The position numbers were made by a program, and so were the translations under genes. From Paracoccaceae bacterium (GTDB lineage: Bacteria > Pseudomonadota > Alphaproteobacteria > Rhodobacterales > Rhodobacteraceae): a stretch of 64,000 bases of DNA. Of the stretch, positions 9,290-22,896 are shown piece after piece. Within the stretch, counting starts at the first letter, position 1, and every line of letters starts with the position of its first letter. The notes beneath the pieces are model-generated. The model made no database searches and had not been told where the DNA came from. It was given only the letters and a program-made list of their open reading frames with translations. The DNA is taken from assembly GCA_028097405.1 (NCBI GenBank), contig JAOHEK010000003.1, positions 35,647-99,646 of the forward strand, in the 5' to 3' direction.

Positions 9290-10102
9290 TCACTTTAAGC
9301 CCAATACATCCAACATGTCATAAAGCCCAAACGGCTGGTTTGGGGCCCAAAGCGCTGCTTTTACGGCTCCACGGGCAAAGATGCCCCGATCTGTCGCCAA
9401 GTGGCGCAGCACGATCCGCTCGCCTTGGGCCGCAAAAATCACATCATGTTCGCCGACCACATCGCCGCCACGGATCGCCGTAAACCCGATGTCTCCGACC
9501 TTGCGCGCTCCGGTGATCCCGTCACGCCCGCGATCAGAAACATCCTTCAGCGCCACGCCCCGGCCGTCTGCCGCAGCTTCGCCCAGCATTAGCGCCGTGC
9601 CCGAAGGTGCATCGACCTTGTGACGATGATGCGCTTCGACCACCTCGATGTCGAAATCTTCGTCCAATGCAGCCGCCACCTGACGCGTAAGCTGCACCAA
9701 AAGGTTCACGCCAAGGCTCATGTTACCCGCCTGCATGATCTGCGTTTCGGCAGATGCCACCTTGATCGCAGCAAGGTCGTCGTCGGTCATGCCCGTCGTG
9801 CCGATCACAAGCGCCGTTCCGCTTTTAGCCGCTAGGTCCGCATGGGCAACGGTAGCCGCTGGTGACGTAAAGTCGATCACAACATCCGCCTTAGCAAAAA
9901 CCGCCTGCGGATCATCCGACACCGTCACATCCAAAGCAATGCCGCCCATCGCAACGCCCAAATCCTGCCCAATCCAATCGTGGCCCGCACGCTCGACGAC
10001 GCCCGCAAGCCGCGCCTTGTCCGAGCCTAAAATCTCGGCCACCAGCATCTGACCCATGCGCCCTGACGCGCCCGTAATCGCAATTCCCGGAAATTTGCTC
10101 AT
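9290..10102 (-). CDS. dapB: 4-hydroxy-tetrahydrodipicolinate reductase
   Basis: [34 protein letters not shown]; start MSKFPG preferred. Confidence 0.95.
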   Translation of the reverse strand: MSKFPGIAITGASGRMGQMLVAEILGSDKARLAGVVERAGHDWIGQDLGVAMGGIALDVTVSDDPQAVFAKADVVIDFTSPAATVAHADLAAKSGTALVIGTTGMTDDDLAAIKVASAETQIMQAGNMSLGVNLLVQLTRQVAAALDEDFDIEVVEAHHRHKVDAPSGTALMLGEAAADGRGVALKDVSDRGRDGITGARKVGDIGFTAIRGGDVVGEHDVIFAAQGERIVLRHLATDRGIFARGAVKAALWAPNQPFGLYDMLDVLGLK

Positions 10103-10171
10103 CGCACCCTCCATAAACGTAATAATCCTTAGCGACTTGCCCCGACGCTCGCCAGCACTTAGATGCGGAGT

Positions 10172-10570
10172 ATGGCACGCGCACACATCAACGAAGGCCC
10201 CGCACGGTCCCAACGACAACTTCGCGTCGCGGAAGTGATCCGTCGGCGTTTGTCCGAAGTGTTGATGCAGGGCGACATCCATGATCCCGATCTTAACCGC
10301 TTGTCTATCACCGTCGGCGAAGTGGTCTGTTCTAACGATCTGAAGATCGCAACCGCCTACGTTCTGCCCTTAGGCGGAAATGACCGCGAACTGGCATTGG
10401 AAATGCTCCGTCGCAACCGCTATGAAATTCGCCGCGCCGTCGGCAAAGGTGTAGCGCTCAAATACTCACCCGAAATCCGCTTTCAGATCGACGAGACATT
10501 CGACCGTCTCGACGACACACGCGCCATGTTCTTAGATGAAAACGTTCGCCGCGATATCGATCCTGAGTAG
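10172..10570 (+). CDS. rbfA: Ribosome-binding factor A
   Basis: [30 protein letters not shown]. Confidence 0.92.
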   Translation: MARAHINEGPARSQRQLRVAEVIRRRLSEVLMQGDIHDPDLNRLSITVGEVVCSNDLKIATAYVLPLGGNDRELALEMLRRNRYEIRRAVGKGVALKYSPEIRFQIDETFDRLDDTRAMFLDENVRRDIDPE

Positions 10571-11267
10571 CACGCTTTGGGCCAGCCCCATGGCGGCTGC
10601 CCAATGTGAAGGCGTGGATTTCGAAGACACGCCCTTTACCGTTTGCACCACCGATCCTGCAACCGAAGACATCCGGCTTTTCCTGAAAGACGACGCGGGC
10701 CAAAACTTGGGCAGTTTCGGCAATCTGCAAGCTCAGGTCGAAAGCACCGGAAAAGCGCTGATTTTTGCCATGAACGCAGGCATGTACCACCCCGATCGCA
10801 GCCCGGTTGGGTTGTATATCCAAGACGGCGACACCGTTTCCAAGATCGTCACCCGCGAAGGTCCGGGCAACTTTGGCCTGCTGCCAAACGGCGTTTTGTG
10901 CCTTGCGTCCGGCAGCGCTCAAATCATCGAATCCCAAAGCTTCGACGCAGATCCACCAAACTGCACCTATGCCAGCCAATCAGGCCCAATGCTGGTGATC
11001 GACGGCACGCTGCACCCAAAATTCCTCGCGGACAGCACCTCAAAATTCCGTCGCAACGGCGTCGGCGTCACCGCAGACGGCAAACTATTGGCTGTGATCT
11101 CGGATCGCCCCATCAACTTCCACCACTTCGCGCGCCTGTTCCGCGACGTGCTGAAAACGCCCAACGCTTTGTTCTTCGACGGCAAAGTCTCGCGGCTATA
11201 CGCTCCCCAGATCAACCGCAATGATCTCGGCTTCCCCGTCGGCCCCATGCTTGGCGTCGTCGAATAA
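10536..11267 (+). CDS. Phosphodiester glycosidase-like (DUF2233/NAGPA domain) secreted protein
   Basis: FAMNAGMYHPDRSPVGLYIQDG, LFFDGKVSRLYAP; overlaps rbfA 3' end by 35 bp. Confidence 0.75.
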   Translation: MKTFAAISILSSTLWASPMAAAQCEGVDFEDTPFTVCTTDPATEDIRLFLKDDAGQNLGSFGNLQAQVESTGKALIFAMNAGMYHPDRSPVGLYIQDGDTVSKIVTREGPGNFGLLPNGVLCLASGSAQIIESQSFDADPPNCTYASQSGPMLVIDGTLHPKFLADSTSKFRRNGVGVTADGKLLAVISDRPINFHHFARLFRDVLKTPNALFFDGKVSRLYAPQINRNDLGFPVGPMLGVVE

Positions 11268-11333
11268 CACCACTCGGTTGACATTCTCACCCCGCAGACG
11301 CTAGCCCCGGCCTTTCGGTAAAGGACAGGTGAC

Positions 11334-12239
11334 ATGGGACGGCGGAAAAAAGGGCGCGACATCTCGGGGTGGCTTTTGGTGGACAAAGCCGCCGGGCCAA
11401 CATCGACCGCCATTGTGAACAAAGTCCGTTGGGCGCTGGACGCCAAAAAGGCAGGGCACGCGGGCACTTTGGATCCCGCAGCCACCGGCCTTCTGGCCAT
11501 CGCACTGGGCGAAGCGACCAAAACGATCCCCTTCGTGACCGACGCGCTAAAGGCTTACGCTTTCACCATCCGCTTTGGCCAAGGCACCAACACCGATGAC
11601 GCCGACGGCGAGGTCATTCAAACCTCGGACCAGCGCCCCGATGCCGACGCCATCCGCGCGGCTTTGCCCGCATTCACCGGCAACATCCAACAGATCCCGC
11701 CTGCATTCTCGGCCGTCAAGATCGACGGCGAACGCGCCTATGCCAAAGCCCGCGCCGGAGAAGAGGTCACGCTGGCCGCCCGTTCGCTTTACGTCGACGC
11801 CCTTACTCTGGTGGACATGCCCGACGCCGATCACGCCACATTGGAAATGACCTGTGGCAAGGGCGGCTACGTCCGATCCATCGCGCGCGATCTGGCCCAG
11901 ACCCTTGGAACCTGCGCTCACGTAACAAACCTGCGGCGTCTTTGGTCCGGGCCATTTGATCTGGACAATGCTGTTACCGACGACGTGATCGAAGCCCTTG
12001 CCAAAAACCCCGAGCTGGACGCCCATATTCTGCCTTTAACGGCGGGCCTACAGGATTTGCCCCAAGTCCAAACCACAGCAGAAGGCGCCATGCGCATCCG
12101 CAATGGCAACCCCGGCATGGTCATCGCGTCCAACGCAGAATACGGCGAAACCTGTTGGGCGACCTACCAAGGCGAACCCGTGGCCATCGGCACCTATATG
12201 GCGGGTGAATTGCACCCCACGCGGGTCTTCGTCGTGTGA
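11334..12239 (+). CDS. truB: tRNA pseudouridine(55) synthase
   Basis: [34 protein letters not shown]. Confidence 0.96.
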   Translation: MGRRKKGRDISGWLLVDKAAGPTSTAIVNKVRWALDAKKAGHAGTLDPAATGLLAIALGEATKTIPFVTDALKAYAFTIRFGQGTNTDDADGEVIQTSDQRPDADAIRAALPAFTGNIQQIPPAFSAVKIDGERAYAKARAGEEVTLAARSLYVDALTLVDMPDADHATLEMTCGKGGYVRSIARDLAQTLGTCAHVTNLRRLWSGPFDLDNAVTDDVIEALAKNPELDAHILPLTAGLQDLPQVQTTAEGAMRIRNGNPGMVIASNAEYGETCWATYQGEPVAIGTYMAGELHPTRVFVV

Positions 12240-12748
12240 CCCTTATCACGCGCAGCAACACCGACGGCGAACGCCTAAGTACGGCGGTTTATTCGCCATG
12301 TGAAAAATACCGCTACGCGCTGACGCGGGTTTGGGACCCGGATGGTAAACGTCTGCTGTTCATCATGTTGAACCCGTCCAAGGCAACCGAACTTGCCAAT
12401 GATCCCACGATTGAACGATGCGAACGCCGTGCCACCGCACTTGGGTACGGCGGGTTCCGCGTGTGCAATCTGTTCGGCTTACGCGAAACAAGCCCCACCC
12501 TTCTAAAACGTGCACGACGTCCCGAAGGGCCCGCCAATACCACGCAGATAAAAGAGGCATTGGACTGGACCGACGACATTCTTTGCGCTTGGGGAGTCCA
12601 CGGAGACCACAGAAATCAGGCGGAAATACTGCTTCCAATCCTGCGGTTCTCTGAAAAACCTTGCCTAACGCTTGGCCTAACCAAACACGGCCATCCCCGC
12701 CATCCCCTTTATATCGCTTACAAAATTCAACCTGCGAACTGGGAGTAG
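12236..12748 (+). CDS. DUF1643 domain protein
   Basis: [25 protein letters not shown]... family pattern; 4-bp overlap with truB. Confidence 0.75.
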   Translation: MTLITRSNTDGERLSTAVYSPCEKYRYALTRVWDPDGKRLLFIMLNPSKATELANDPTIERCERRATALGYGGFRVCNLFGLRETSPTLLKRARRPEGPANTTQIKEALDWTDDILCAWGVHGDHRNQAEILLPILRFSEKPCLTLGLTKHGHPRHPLYIAYKIQPANWE

Positions 12749-12759
12749 CAATTCTCTTG

Positions 12760-12802
12760 TTTAGTACGATGCCACACTATATTAGTATGATATCGTACTA
12801 AA
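12760..12802. promoter_or_regulatory. Inverted-repeat operator upstream of the oxidoreductase-MarR pair
   Basis: TTTAGTACGAT (12760-12770) and ATCGTACTAAA (12792-12802); inner near-palindrome TAGTATGATATCGTACTA (12783-12800). Confidence 0.65.
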
Positions 12803-12815
12803 TGAGGAATCCCCT

Positions 12816-13958
12816 TTGAACCGCAGAAAATTCCTGAAGATCGCCGGTGGTGGCCTTATCCTTGCCGCTGCGAGTGCAACTACATTCGCTACCACCCGTC
12901 GCCCCACCAAAGCGCTTAGCCCCTGGACAGCAGCTGGCGGTTACTCCGATCCGCGCATGAACGCGTTGTCTTACGCCGTACTGGCCCCAAATCCGCACAA
13001 CCGCCAACCTTGGATCGTAGGGCTCGAAGGTGACGATGCCCTGACCCTTTGGTTCGACACCGACAAACAACTGCCTGAGACCGACCCCCTTGATCGCCAA
13101 TTGACCATCGGCCTTGGCACCTTTCTGGAACTGATGACCATGGCCGCGAATGCCAATGGGTACCGCGTCGATCTGGATCTCTTCCCCGAAGGCGAAGACC
13201 CGAACGGCCTAGACAACAGACCGGTGGCAAAAGCCCGCATTATCGCTGATCCCACGGTAAAACCCGATTTACTTTGGGCGCATGTCATGAACCGCCGCTC
13301 GAACAAGGAACCTTTCGACATCACGCGGACCGTCGCGCCGGATCAGCTTGCTAGGATCACAAGCGTTGCGAACCATGGAACACCGCTCGGTGGTTCAATC
13401 AATCCAGAAGACATCGCCGCTTGGCGGGCCCTCACGACAGATGCCCTTCGGCTCGAGATCGAAACACCTCGCACCTATAAAGAAAGCGTCGATCTGTTCC
13501 GGATTGGCAAATCTGAAATCAACGCCAACCCCGATGGCATCGATCTAGGCGGAGCTCTGATCGGGTCGCTTGCACTTGTCGGCGCAGCGTCACGCAAGGC
13601 TGCCCTTGATCCTCATTCAACGATGTACGCCGAAGGCGTGAAAGCTGTGCTGGCCAACACCGAAACGGCCATGGGGCATCTCTGGATGGTCACCAAGGGC
13701 AATACCCGCCGCGATCAGATTGCGGCAGGCGGTGACTGGTTGCGCGTTAATCTGGCAACGACTGCCGAAGGTCTGGGGTTTCAGCCGCTTAGCCAAGCTT
13801 TGCAGGAATACCAGGAAATGGATGCAATTTATCACGAAACTCATGCCCGCCTTGCACCAAATGGCGGAACGGTTCAAATGCTGGCAAGGATCGGCTACGG
13901 TCCATCAATAGACGCCACCCCACGCTGGCCGGTGGAAGCCAAATTGAGATCTGTTTGA
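12816..13958 (+). CDS. Tat-signal nitroreductase-like (Acg-type) oxidoreductase
   Basis: MNRRKFLKIAGGG twin-Arg-like signal; LAPNPHNRQPW motif. Confidence 0.75.
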   Translation: MNRRKFLKIAGGGLILAAASATTFATTRRPTKALSPWTAAGGYSDPRMNALSYAVLAPNPHNRQPWIVGLEGDDALTLWFDTDKQLPETDPLDRQLTIGLGTFLELMTMAANANGYRVDLDLFPEGEDPNGLDNRPVAKARIIADPTVKPDLLWAHVMNRRSNKEPFDITRTVAPDQLARITSVANHGTPLGGSINPEDIAAWRALTTDALRLEIETPRTYKESVDLFRIGKSEINANPDGIDLGGALIGSLALVGAASRKAALDPHSTMYAEGVKAVLANTETAMGHLWMVTKGNTRRDQIAAGGDWLRVNLATTAEGLGFQPLSQALQEYQEMDAIYHETHARLAPNGGTVQMLARIGYGPSIDATPRWPVEAKLRSV

Positions 13959-14416
13959 CGGCAAACCCAGACCCATCCAAGACGAACCCAGCCGAGGTGT
14001 TCGCCTTTTTCACCGAAGTTGGCATCATCAACCAGCTTTCGGTGACGATGTTGGCCAGTGCCCTACCGGGCGGCGTGCACCCGTCGCATTTCGCGATCAT
14101 CAATCATCTTCACCGCGTCGGCGACGGGACTACGCCGGTGCGGATCGCGGCGGCCATGCAAGTTACAAAAACCACCATGACCCATTCGCTGAAAGTACTG
14201 AAAGATCACGGGTTCGTTCGTATTGCCCCAAACCCCGAAGATGGCCGCGCCAAGAAAGTCTTTCTGACCGCGTCGGGTAGCGTCTTCCGGAACGAGGCCA
14301 TTCAACGGGTCAGCAAACGATTTGGCCATGCTTTGCAGCCCGAGCATATCGAAATCATGAGCCGCATCAGCGGTGATCTTGAAACCCTTAGAAAACATCT
14401 CGATAAAAATCGATAA
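13955..14416 (+). CDS. MarR-family transcriptional regulator (TTG start)
   Basis: wHTH VTKTTMTHSLKVLKDHGFVRIAPNPEDGRAKKVFLT; 4-bp overlap with upstream gene. Confidence 0.8.
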   Translation: MTANPDPSKTNPAEVFAFFTEVGIINQLSVTMLASALPGGVHPSHFAIINHLHRVGDGTTPVRIAAAMQVTKTTMTHSLKVLKDHGFVRIAPNPEDGRAKKVFLTASGSVFRNEAIQRVSKRFGHALQPEHIEIMSRISGDLETLRKHLDKNR

Positions 14417-14579
14417 GATCGCGCGGAAGTACGGCGGGCGACGACTGCATAGGCAGCCGCCGCATGCGTCCGGGCCAAACCCGGGTCCGCCGCCCTTTCC
14501 AAGGTTCCAAAGACTCCGTTCTAGAGCGGCCGCCCCTCGCGGTGAACCCAATGGTTACAACAGGTTGATTGATAGACCG

Positions 14580-15539
14580 TTACGTTTGGGCCAGCGTTAA
14601 AACATCCACCAATGTTATCTCGCCCAGCGTAAGAACATCGCCGGGCATCCCAACCTGCACAACAACGATCGGATCACCGTCAAAAGAAACGATGAACGCG
14701 TCCTCTCCGTCGACGATATCCATGCCAATCGCGATGTTCGGGTCTCCATCGATAGTACTGTCAAAGAAAACCTCGATTGCGTCCTCATCTGGATCGAAAT
14801 CACGGATGATGGGCGCAGGTGCGCTGACCCATGTTCCGACAACGAAAGTATCCCCTGCACCATCCGCAACAGCCCCCTCGAACTCGCCGTAAGCCTCATC
14901 CCCGGACCCCAGAATTATCCGGTCCGAGCCTTCTTCGCCGAAAAGAACATCAGCGCCGCTGTCTTCTTCGGCGGTTGTTGGCAAATCTTCGGGGTCGCCG
15001 GTGATGCCAATAAGTAAGTCGTTGCCAATGCCACCATCCAGCGTATCCATGCCAACACCGCCGATCAGGGTGTCTATACCAAACACACCGTCCAAGCTGT
15101 CGTTTCCTTCGCCTCCGTCAAGGAAGTCTGCATTGGCGCCACCGTTCAGCGTATCGTCACCTGCGTCACCAAACAGGGTATCATCGTCAAGACCGCCAAA
15201 CAGCGTATCCAATCCTGTTCCGCCGCGAAGAAGATCATTGCCTGCGCCGCCACGAACTTCATCGTCACCGATATCGCCAGAAACCTCATCGTTGCCCGAG
15301 TTGCCGTCAAGAAAGTCGTTGCCCACATCTCCGGTGATCGTGTCATTGCCGCCGCGTCCGAAAATGACATCGTCCAGTTCAGGCAGCCCGACCAAAGTTT
15401 CGGCTGTGTCGTCGCCTTCTTGCGTAATATCGGGGCCTTCCTCGGCCATGGGTGGGGCTGCACCGTCGTCATCACCACCGCCGCCACCAGCAAACGCGGC
15501 GATCAAGCCAGCTCCAGCCAAAAGAATTACAATTTCCAT
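14580..15539 (-). CDS. RTX-type calcium-binding repeat protein
   Basis: Tandem GGxGxDxLxG nonapeptides; N-terminal hydrophobic segment then GGGGGDDDG. Confidence 0.85.
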   Translation of the reverse strand: MEIVILLAGAGLIAAFAGGGGGDDDGAAPPMAEEGPDITQEGDDTAETLVGLPELDDVIFGRGGNDTITGDVGNDFLDGNSGNDEVSGDIGDDEVRGGAGNDLLRGGTGLDTLFGGLDDDTLFGDAGDDTLNGGANADFLDGGEGNDSLDGVFGIDTLIGGVGMDTLDGGIGNDLLIGITGDPEDLPTTAEEDSGADVLFGEEGSDRIILGSGDEAYGEFEGAVADGAGDTFVVGTWVSAPAPIIRDFDPDEDAIEVFFDSTIDGDPNIAIGMDIVDGEDAFIVSFDGDPIVVVQVGMPGDVLTLGEITLVDVLTLAQT

Positions 15540-15755
15540 AACAAAGCCCGTATTTTAAAATGCCAATATTTTTCCAAAATCATGCCGCGCCATCCCCCTC
15601 ATCTCAACCAGGTTTGCGAAACCGCCCGTGCCGCGTGTCAAAAATGCCTTCCCTTTCGACAAAGGTTACCCTATACGCCCCTTTCTTAACTCCACGGGCC
15701 TTGCTGGACGACATCCCGGTTTGCGCCATAACCCTTTGAAATGAAGGAGACCCCG

Positions 15756-16025
15756 ATGTCGATTACTGCTGAAGAAAAAGCGCGGGTCATGAAAGAATTC
15801 GCAACCAAAGAAGGCGACACAGGTTCGCCCGAAGTTCAGGTTGCCGTTCTGTCATCGCGCATCGCGACATTGACCGAGCATTTTAAGACCCACAAAAAAG
15901 ACAACCACTCGCGCCGTGGATTGTTGCGGCTGGTGGCCACACGCCGCAAGTTGCTGGACTACGCCCGTTCAAAGGACGAGGCCCGCTATCAGGACCTGAT
16001 CAAACGTCTGGGTCTGCGCCGTTAA
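15756..16025 (+). CDS. rpsO: 30S ribosomal protein S15
   Basis: [16 protein letters not shown]...SHRRGLL-like signature ([20 protein letters not shown]). Confidence 0.96.
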   Translation: MSITAEEKARVMKEFATKEGDTGSPEVQVAVLSSRIATLTEHFKTHKKDNHSRRGLLRLVATRRKLLDYARSKDEARYQDLIKRLGLRR

Positions 16026-16052
16026 TCTGCGCTAAGCACCAAGCGAAATTCG

Positions 16053-16084
16053 AAAGGCCGCGCTTTAAGTGCGGTCTTTTTTTG
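16053..16084 (+). terminator. rpsO terminator
   Basis: GGCCGCGC TTTAA GTGCGGTC (G-U pairs) then T7. Confidence 0.7.
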
Positions 16085-16198
16085 TGGCGGGCTGTTGTGC
16101 AAGATGAAGCTGCCGTTCGATGGGTCCGCGCAAATGGATGCCTTTTCAACCATCATGTCTTCAGTTGCTCATGGCTGGCAGTATTCGTTTTGGGTCAG

Positions 16199-16717
16199 TC
16201 AGTCGACGTTTGAAATCATGCCCGAGAAAGCCCCCGAAATCACTTGGCTGACACGAGTTTCGTCAATCTCATATCCAACGTCACTTCGTTTGATAGGTTG
16301 AAGCGTTGCCTCAAGCGAAAAAGACACTGTCGTTTCGGTTTGTTCATAGTCCAAAAGGGTTACCCGTCCACCAATATCTATATCAGAGACAAAGTTACCA
16401 GACACATCGCTATATGTGACGTCAGCTCGAGCGCCGTCACTGCCGACACCTATCGGACCAATGTTGAACGAAATAGAGGGGCGGGTTGGCTTGCCGTCCT
16501 CACCTATTGTTCTAGCGCTGATGCCAACAACTACAAAGCCACTGACATCGCGAAGCCGAACCATGCTTCTGTCTTTTTCTAAGTCAAACAACGAATTTAG
16601 GACAAGCGGCGTCTCACCGAACATCCCTTCAAAGTCACCCACTACCTCATATTGAGGGTCAAGTGATTGCGAAAAAAGGGGCGTGGCCAAAAAGCAAGCC
16701 ACCAGAAGAATACGCAT
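16199..16717 (-). CDS. Secreted hypothetical protein
   Basis: 172 aa with signal peptide. Confidence 0.6.
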   Translation of the reverse strand: MRILLVACFLATPLFSQSLDPQYEVVGDFEGMFGETPLVLNSLFDLEKDRSMVRLRDVSGFVVVGISARTIGEDGKPTRPSISFNIGPIGVGSDGARADVTYSDVSGNFVSDIDIGGRVTLLDYEQTETTVSFSLEATLQPIKRSDVGYEIDETRVSQVISGAFSGMISNVD

Positions 16718-17016
16718 TATGTTCTCCCAAACTTAATTTCAAAAGTATGTAAGCAGCCCACCACCAAATCTGTCGTTCGTCAACTTATTGCATAAAGCGA
16801 TTATGGGCTCAAAGCAGACGCTCATAGACAAATCATTGGTCAACCGCAGCATTTCCTCCGACATCCCCCACTCAGTCCACCACTAACCAATCCAACCCGC
16901 CCCCCTTCCTTCTTTCAAAAAACTACGGTATGGCGCGCGCATCTGAGACGTGACGCTGTGGCTCTGGCGCATGACATGATGAAAAGGGCTGGCGGCAATG
17001 GGGCCGCATATTCAAA

Positions 17017-17043
17017 GGGATAGACGGAGCGCCGCCCTATCCC
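17017..17043 (+). promoter_or_regulatory. Hairpin in pnp 5' leader
   Basis: GGGATAG-A-CGG-AGCG-CCG-C-CTATCCC, 15 nt upstream of the pnp ATG. Confidence 0.5.
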
Positions 17044-17057
17044 AGCTAGGATGAAAA

Positions 17058-19193
17058 ATGTTCAAAGAAATCAAAAAATCAATCCAGTGGGGCGAAGAAG
17101 AGCTGACACTGGAAACGGGTAAGGTTGCCCGTCAGGCCGATGGATCGGTTATCGCAACCTATGGTGAAACTTCTGTCATGGCGAACGTAACCTTCGCAAA
17201 AGAGCAGAAGCCGGGGCAGGATTTTTTCCCGCTTACCGTTCATTACAACGAGAAATACTATGCCGCCGGTAAAATTCCGGGCGGCTTTTTCAAGCGCGAA
17301 GCCCGTCCAACGGAAAAAGAAACGCTGACATCGCGTTTGATTGACCGTCCGGTACGGCCTTTGTTTGTACCCGGCTTCAAAAACGAAGTTCTGGTGATCT
17401 GTACGGTTCTTTCGCACGATCTGGTCAATGACCCAGACATCGTGGCAATGATCGCGGCCTCGGCTGCTCTGACGATTTCGGGCGCGCCTTTCATGGGCCC
17501 AATCGCCTGTGCCCGTGTTGGGTTTGAGGATGGCGAATACGTTCTAAACCCCACTTGCGACGACATGCAGGACTTGCGCAACAGCCCCGATCAACGTCTG
17601 GACCTTGTTGTCGCTGGCACAAAAGACGCAGTGATGATGGTGGAATCCGAAGCATACGAGCTTTCGGAAGCCGAAATGCTGGGTGCGGTCAACTTTGCGC
17701 ACGAGCAAATTCAACCGGTGATCGACCTGATTATCTCGCTGGCCGAAGAATCTGCAAACGAACCGTTCGACTTCCAGGCACCGGACTATTCCGACCTTTA
17801 CGCTGCGGTTAAAGCAGCTGGCGAAGACGGGATGCGCGCGGCTTACGCCATTACCGACAAGCAGGAGCGCACAACAGCCGTTGGCGCTGCCCGCGATGCG
17901 ATCAAATCAACCTTAAGCGACGACCAGCTTGAAGATGCAAACCTTGGGTCTGCTCTGAAGAAGCTTGAATCCGCAGTTCTTCGCGGCGATGTCGTGGCCC
18001 ATGGCCGCCGCATCGACGGACGTGCAACGGATGAAATCCGGCCCATCGTGTCGGAAACTGGCATCCTGCCAAGGACCCACGGTTCGGCCCTGTTCACACG
18101 CGGTGAAACCCAAGGCTTGGTCGTGACCACGCTGGGCACCGGCGACGATGAACAAATCATCGACGCTTTGCACGGCAACTTCCGCTCGAACTTCTTGCTG
18201 CACTATAACTTCCCGCCCTATTCGGTCGGCGAAGTGGGTCGCTTCGGCTTTACCGGCCGCCGCGAGATTGGTCACGGCAAGTTGGCTTGGCGTGCGTTGC
18301 AGGCGGTTCTGCCTTCGGCCACCGACTTCCCCTACACGGTGCGGGTTGTGTCCGAGATCACCGAATCTAACGGCTCGTCCTCAATGGCTTCGGTCTGTGG
18401 TGGTTCCTTGTCGATGATGGACGCGGGCGTTCCGCTGAAGTCGGCTGTGGCCGGTGTGGCCATGGGTCTGATTTTGGAAGAGGATGGCAAATACGCTATC
18501 CTGTCCGACATCTTGGGCGACGAAGATCACCTTGGCGACATGGACTTCAAAGTGGCAGGCACCGAAAACGGCATCACATCGCTGCAGATGGACATCAAAA
18601 TCGCAGGCATCACATCCGACATTATGGAAAAGGCACTGGCGCAGGCCAAAGACGGCCGGTTGCATATCTTGAGTGAGATGAACAAAGCGCTGTCTGGCGC
18701 TGGCGAGTTTTCGGTGCACGCCCCTCGCATTGAGACGATGACAGTTCCAACGGACAAAATCCGCGAAGTCATCGGTTCAGGCGGCAAGGTCATCCGCGAA
18801 ATCGTCGAGGTTTCAGGTGCCAAGGTCGACATCAACGACGACGGTGTCATCAAGATCGCCTCGCCCAACGGCGAAGCTATTCAGAAGGCCTATGACATGA
18901 TCCATTCGATCGTGGCCGAGCCAGAAGAAGGCATGGTTTACAAAGGCAAGGTTGTGAAGATCGTCGACTTCGGTGCTTTCGTGAACTTCTTTGGCAAACG
19001 CGATGGTCTGGTTCATGTGTCTCAGATCGAGAACAAGCGCCTGAACCACCCTTCGGATGCTTTGAAAGAAGGTCAGGACGTCTATGTGAAGCTTCTGGGC
19101 TTTGATGATCGCGGCAAGGTGCGTTTGGCCATGAAGATGGTCAATCAAGAGACCGGTAAAGAAGAAGCGACGGGCGAGAACGACGACGCGTAA
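17058..19193 (+). CDS. pnp: Polyribonucleotide nucleotidyltransferase
   Basis: 711 aa; RNase PH domains, KH ([12 protein letters not shown]), S1 domain. Confidence 0.97.
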   Translation: MFKEIKKSIQWGEEELTLETGKVARQADGSVIATYGETSVMANVTFAKEQKPGQDFFPLTVHYNEKYYAAGKIPGGFFKREARPTEKETLTSRLIDRPVRPLFVPGFKNEVLVICTVLSHDLVNDPDIVAMIAASAALTISGAPFMGPIACARVGFEDGEYVLNPTCDDMQDLRNSPDQRLDLVVAGTKDAVMMVESEAYELSEAEMLGAVNFAHEQIQPVIDLIISLAEESANEPFDFQAPDYSDLYAAVKAAGEDGMRAAYAITDKQERTTAVGAARDAIKSTLSDDQLEDANLGSALKKLESAVLRGDVVAHGRRIDGRATDEIRPIVSETGILPRTHGSALFTRGETQGLVVTTLGTGDDEQIIDALHGNFRSNFLLHYNFPPYSVGEVGRFGFTGRREIGHGKLAWRALQAVLPSATDFPYTVRVVSEITESNGSSSMASVCGGSLSMMDAGVPLKSAVAGVAMGLILEEDGKYAILSDILGDEDHLGDMDFKVAGTENGITSLQMDIKIAGITSDIMEKALAQAKDGRLHILSEMNKALSGAGEFSVHAPRIETMTVPTDKIREVIGSGGKVIREIVEVSGAKVDINDDGVIKIASPNGEAIQKAYDMIHSIVAEPEEGMVYKGKVVKIVDFGAFVNFFGKRDGLVHVSQIENKRLNHPSDALKEGQDVYVKLLGFDDRGKVRLAMKMVNQETGKEEATGENDDA

Positions 19194-19213
19194 GTCTGGC
19201 TTTAAAATAAGTT

Positions 19214-19250
19214 AAGAAACCCCGGCCATTGTGTCGGGGTTTCTTTATTT
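19214..19250 (+). terminator. pnp terminator
   Basis: AAGAAACCCCG ... CGGGGTTTCTT then TATTT. Confidence 0.8.
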
Positions 19251-19351
19251 GCGTCGGACTTTCGTCCGTCGCGGGTACGAGAGGGCTTTGCCCCCTCGCG
19301 CTTCCCCAGGATATTTTTGGCAAGATGAAGTTGGGTCGTGGCGCGCGCGGG

Positions 19352-21829
<2,478 letters not shown>

Positions 21830-21964
21830 TCACCCACAATATTTGGTGTTTTGGCAGGCTCGGCCCCGCGGCAATGTCACGGTCTCTTGAGACAGCCGTT
21901 TTTTGGTAGCCCTCGTGGCCCGGATCAGCGATATTCTTCGCAATTCACAAGGAGAATCGAACCC

Positions 21965-22312
21965 ATGCGAATGCTGCTTGCTTTACTTGCGTTCACCACG
22001 TCAGCTTTTGCCGACGATGCTGTCATTGAAGACGTCCAAGCGACGGGCGGCGGGAACAGTTGGTCTTTTTCCGTAACCCTGCGCCACGGCGATACGGGCT
22101 GGGACGATTACGCCGATGGCTGGCGTGTTGTTACTGCTGATGGCAAAGAATTGGGTCTACGCGTGCTCTATCATCCGCACGTCAACGAACAGCCTTTTAC
22201 CCGAAGTCTAAGCGGTGTGACGGTCCCCGACGGTGTGGATAAGGTCTTTATCGAAGCCCGAACGCTGCCCGATGGATGGGGTAAGGCGCGCAAAGAGATT
22301 TCGCTGAAATGA
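21965..22312 (+). CDS. Small secreted hypothetical protein
   Basis: Signal peptide, 115 aa, internal ATG preferred. Confidence 0.7.
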   Translation: MRMLLALLAFTTSAFADDAVIEDVQATGGGNSWSFSVTLRHGDTGWDDYADGWRVVTADGKELGLRVLYHPHVNEQPFTRSLSGVTVPDGVDKVFIEARTLPDGWGKARKEISLK

Positions 22313-22377
22313 CACAAGAGGCTGGAAATTCCGCCACCTCTCTGTCCCAAGCCCGCGACCTGCGTTAATCAAGGCGC

Positions 22378-22818
22378 ATGAGCAATACGATCCTGATCCT
22401 GAACGGCCCGAACCTGAACCTTCTGGGCAAGCGCCAGCCCGAGATTTACGGGGCCGAAACGCTGAACGACGTCGCCCGTCTTTGTGCGGATGCGGCCAAG
22501 GCTTTTGACCTCGGCGTCGTTATGCAGCAGTCAAACCACGAAGGCGAGCTTGTCGACTGGATCCAAGACGCCCGCGAGACCCATGCAGGCATCGTGATCA
22601 ACCCGGGCGCTTATTCCCATACATCGGTCGCAATTCTCGACGCGCTAAATACCTATGACGGTCCAGTAATCGAAGTGCACATCTCGAACATCCACGCCCG
22701 CGAGGCGTTTCGTCATCACTCATTCGTCTCGGCCCGCGCCGAAGCTGTGATCGCTGGCTGTGGAATTGCAGGCTACGGGTTCGCTATTCAAAGACTAGGT
22801 GCGCTCCTCGCCACCTAG
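22378..22818 (+). CDS. aroQ: Type II 3-dehydroquinate dehydratase
   Basis: [32 protein letters not shown]. Confidence 0.95.
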   Translation: MSNTILILNGPNLNLLGKRQPEIYGAETLNDVARLCADAAKAFDLGVVMQQSNHEGELVDWIQDARETHAGIVINPGAYSHTSVAILDALNTYDGPVIEVHISNIHAREAFRHHSFVSARAEAVIAGCGIAGYGFAIQRLGALLAT

Positions 22819-22896
22819 GATATTACGGCGCGAGGATTTCTCGTTGCTGTTTCGCCTCAAAAAGCGCTTCCTAGCCGAAATTCAGCGAGAGACATC

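Noticed and set aside
14420-14575. GC-rich segment with GCGGCCGC and CCGGGCCAAACCCGGG
   Set aside because: Looked vector-like or structured at first, but too short and without further support; treated as an ordinary intergenic terminator-like region.
15001-15400. Repetitive DNA resembling a short-period repeat array or CRISPR
   Set aside because: The periodicity is explained by RTX nonapeptide coding repeats; no identical repeats with unique spacers. No CRISPR array seen anywhere in the window.
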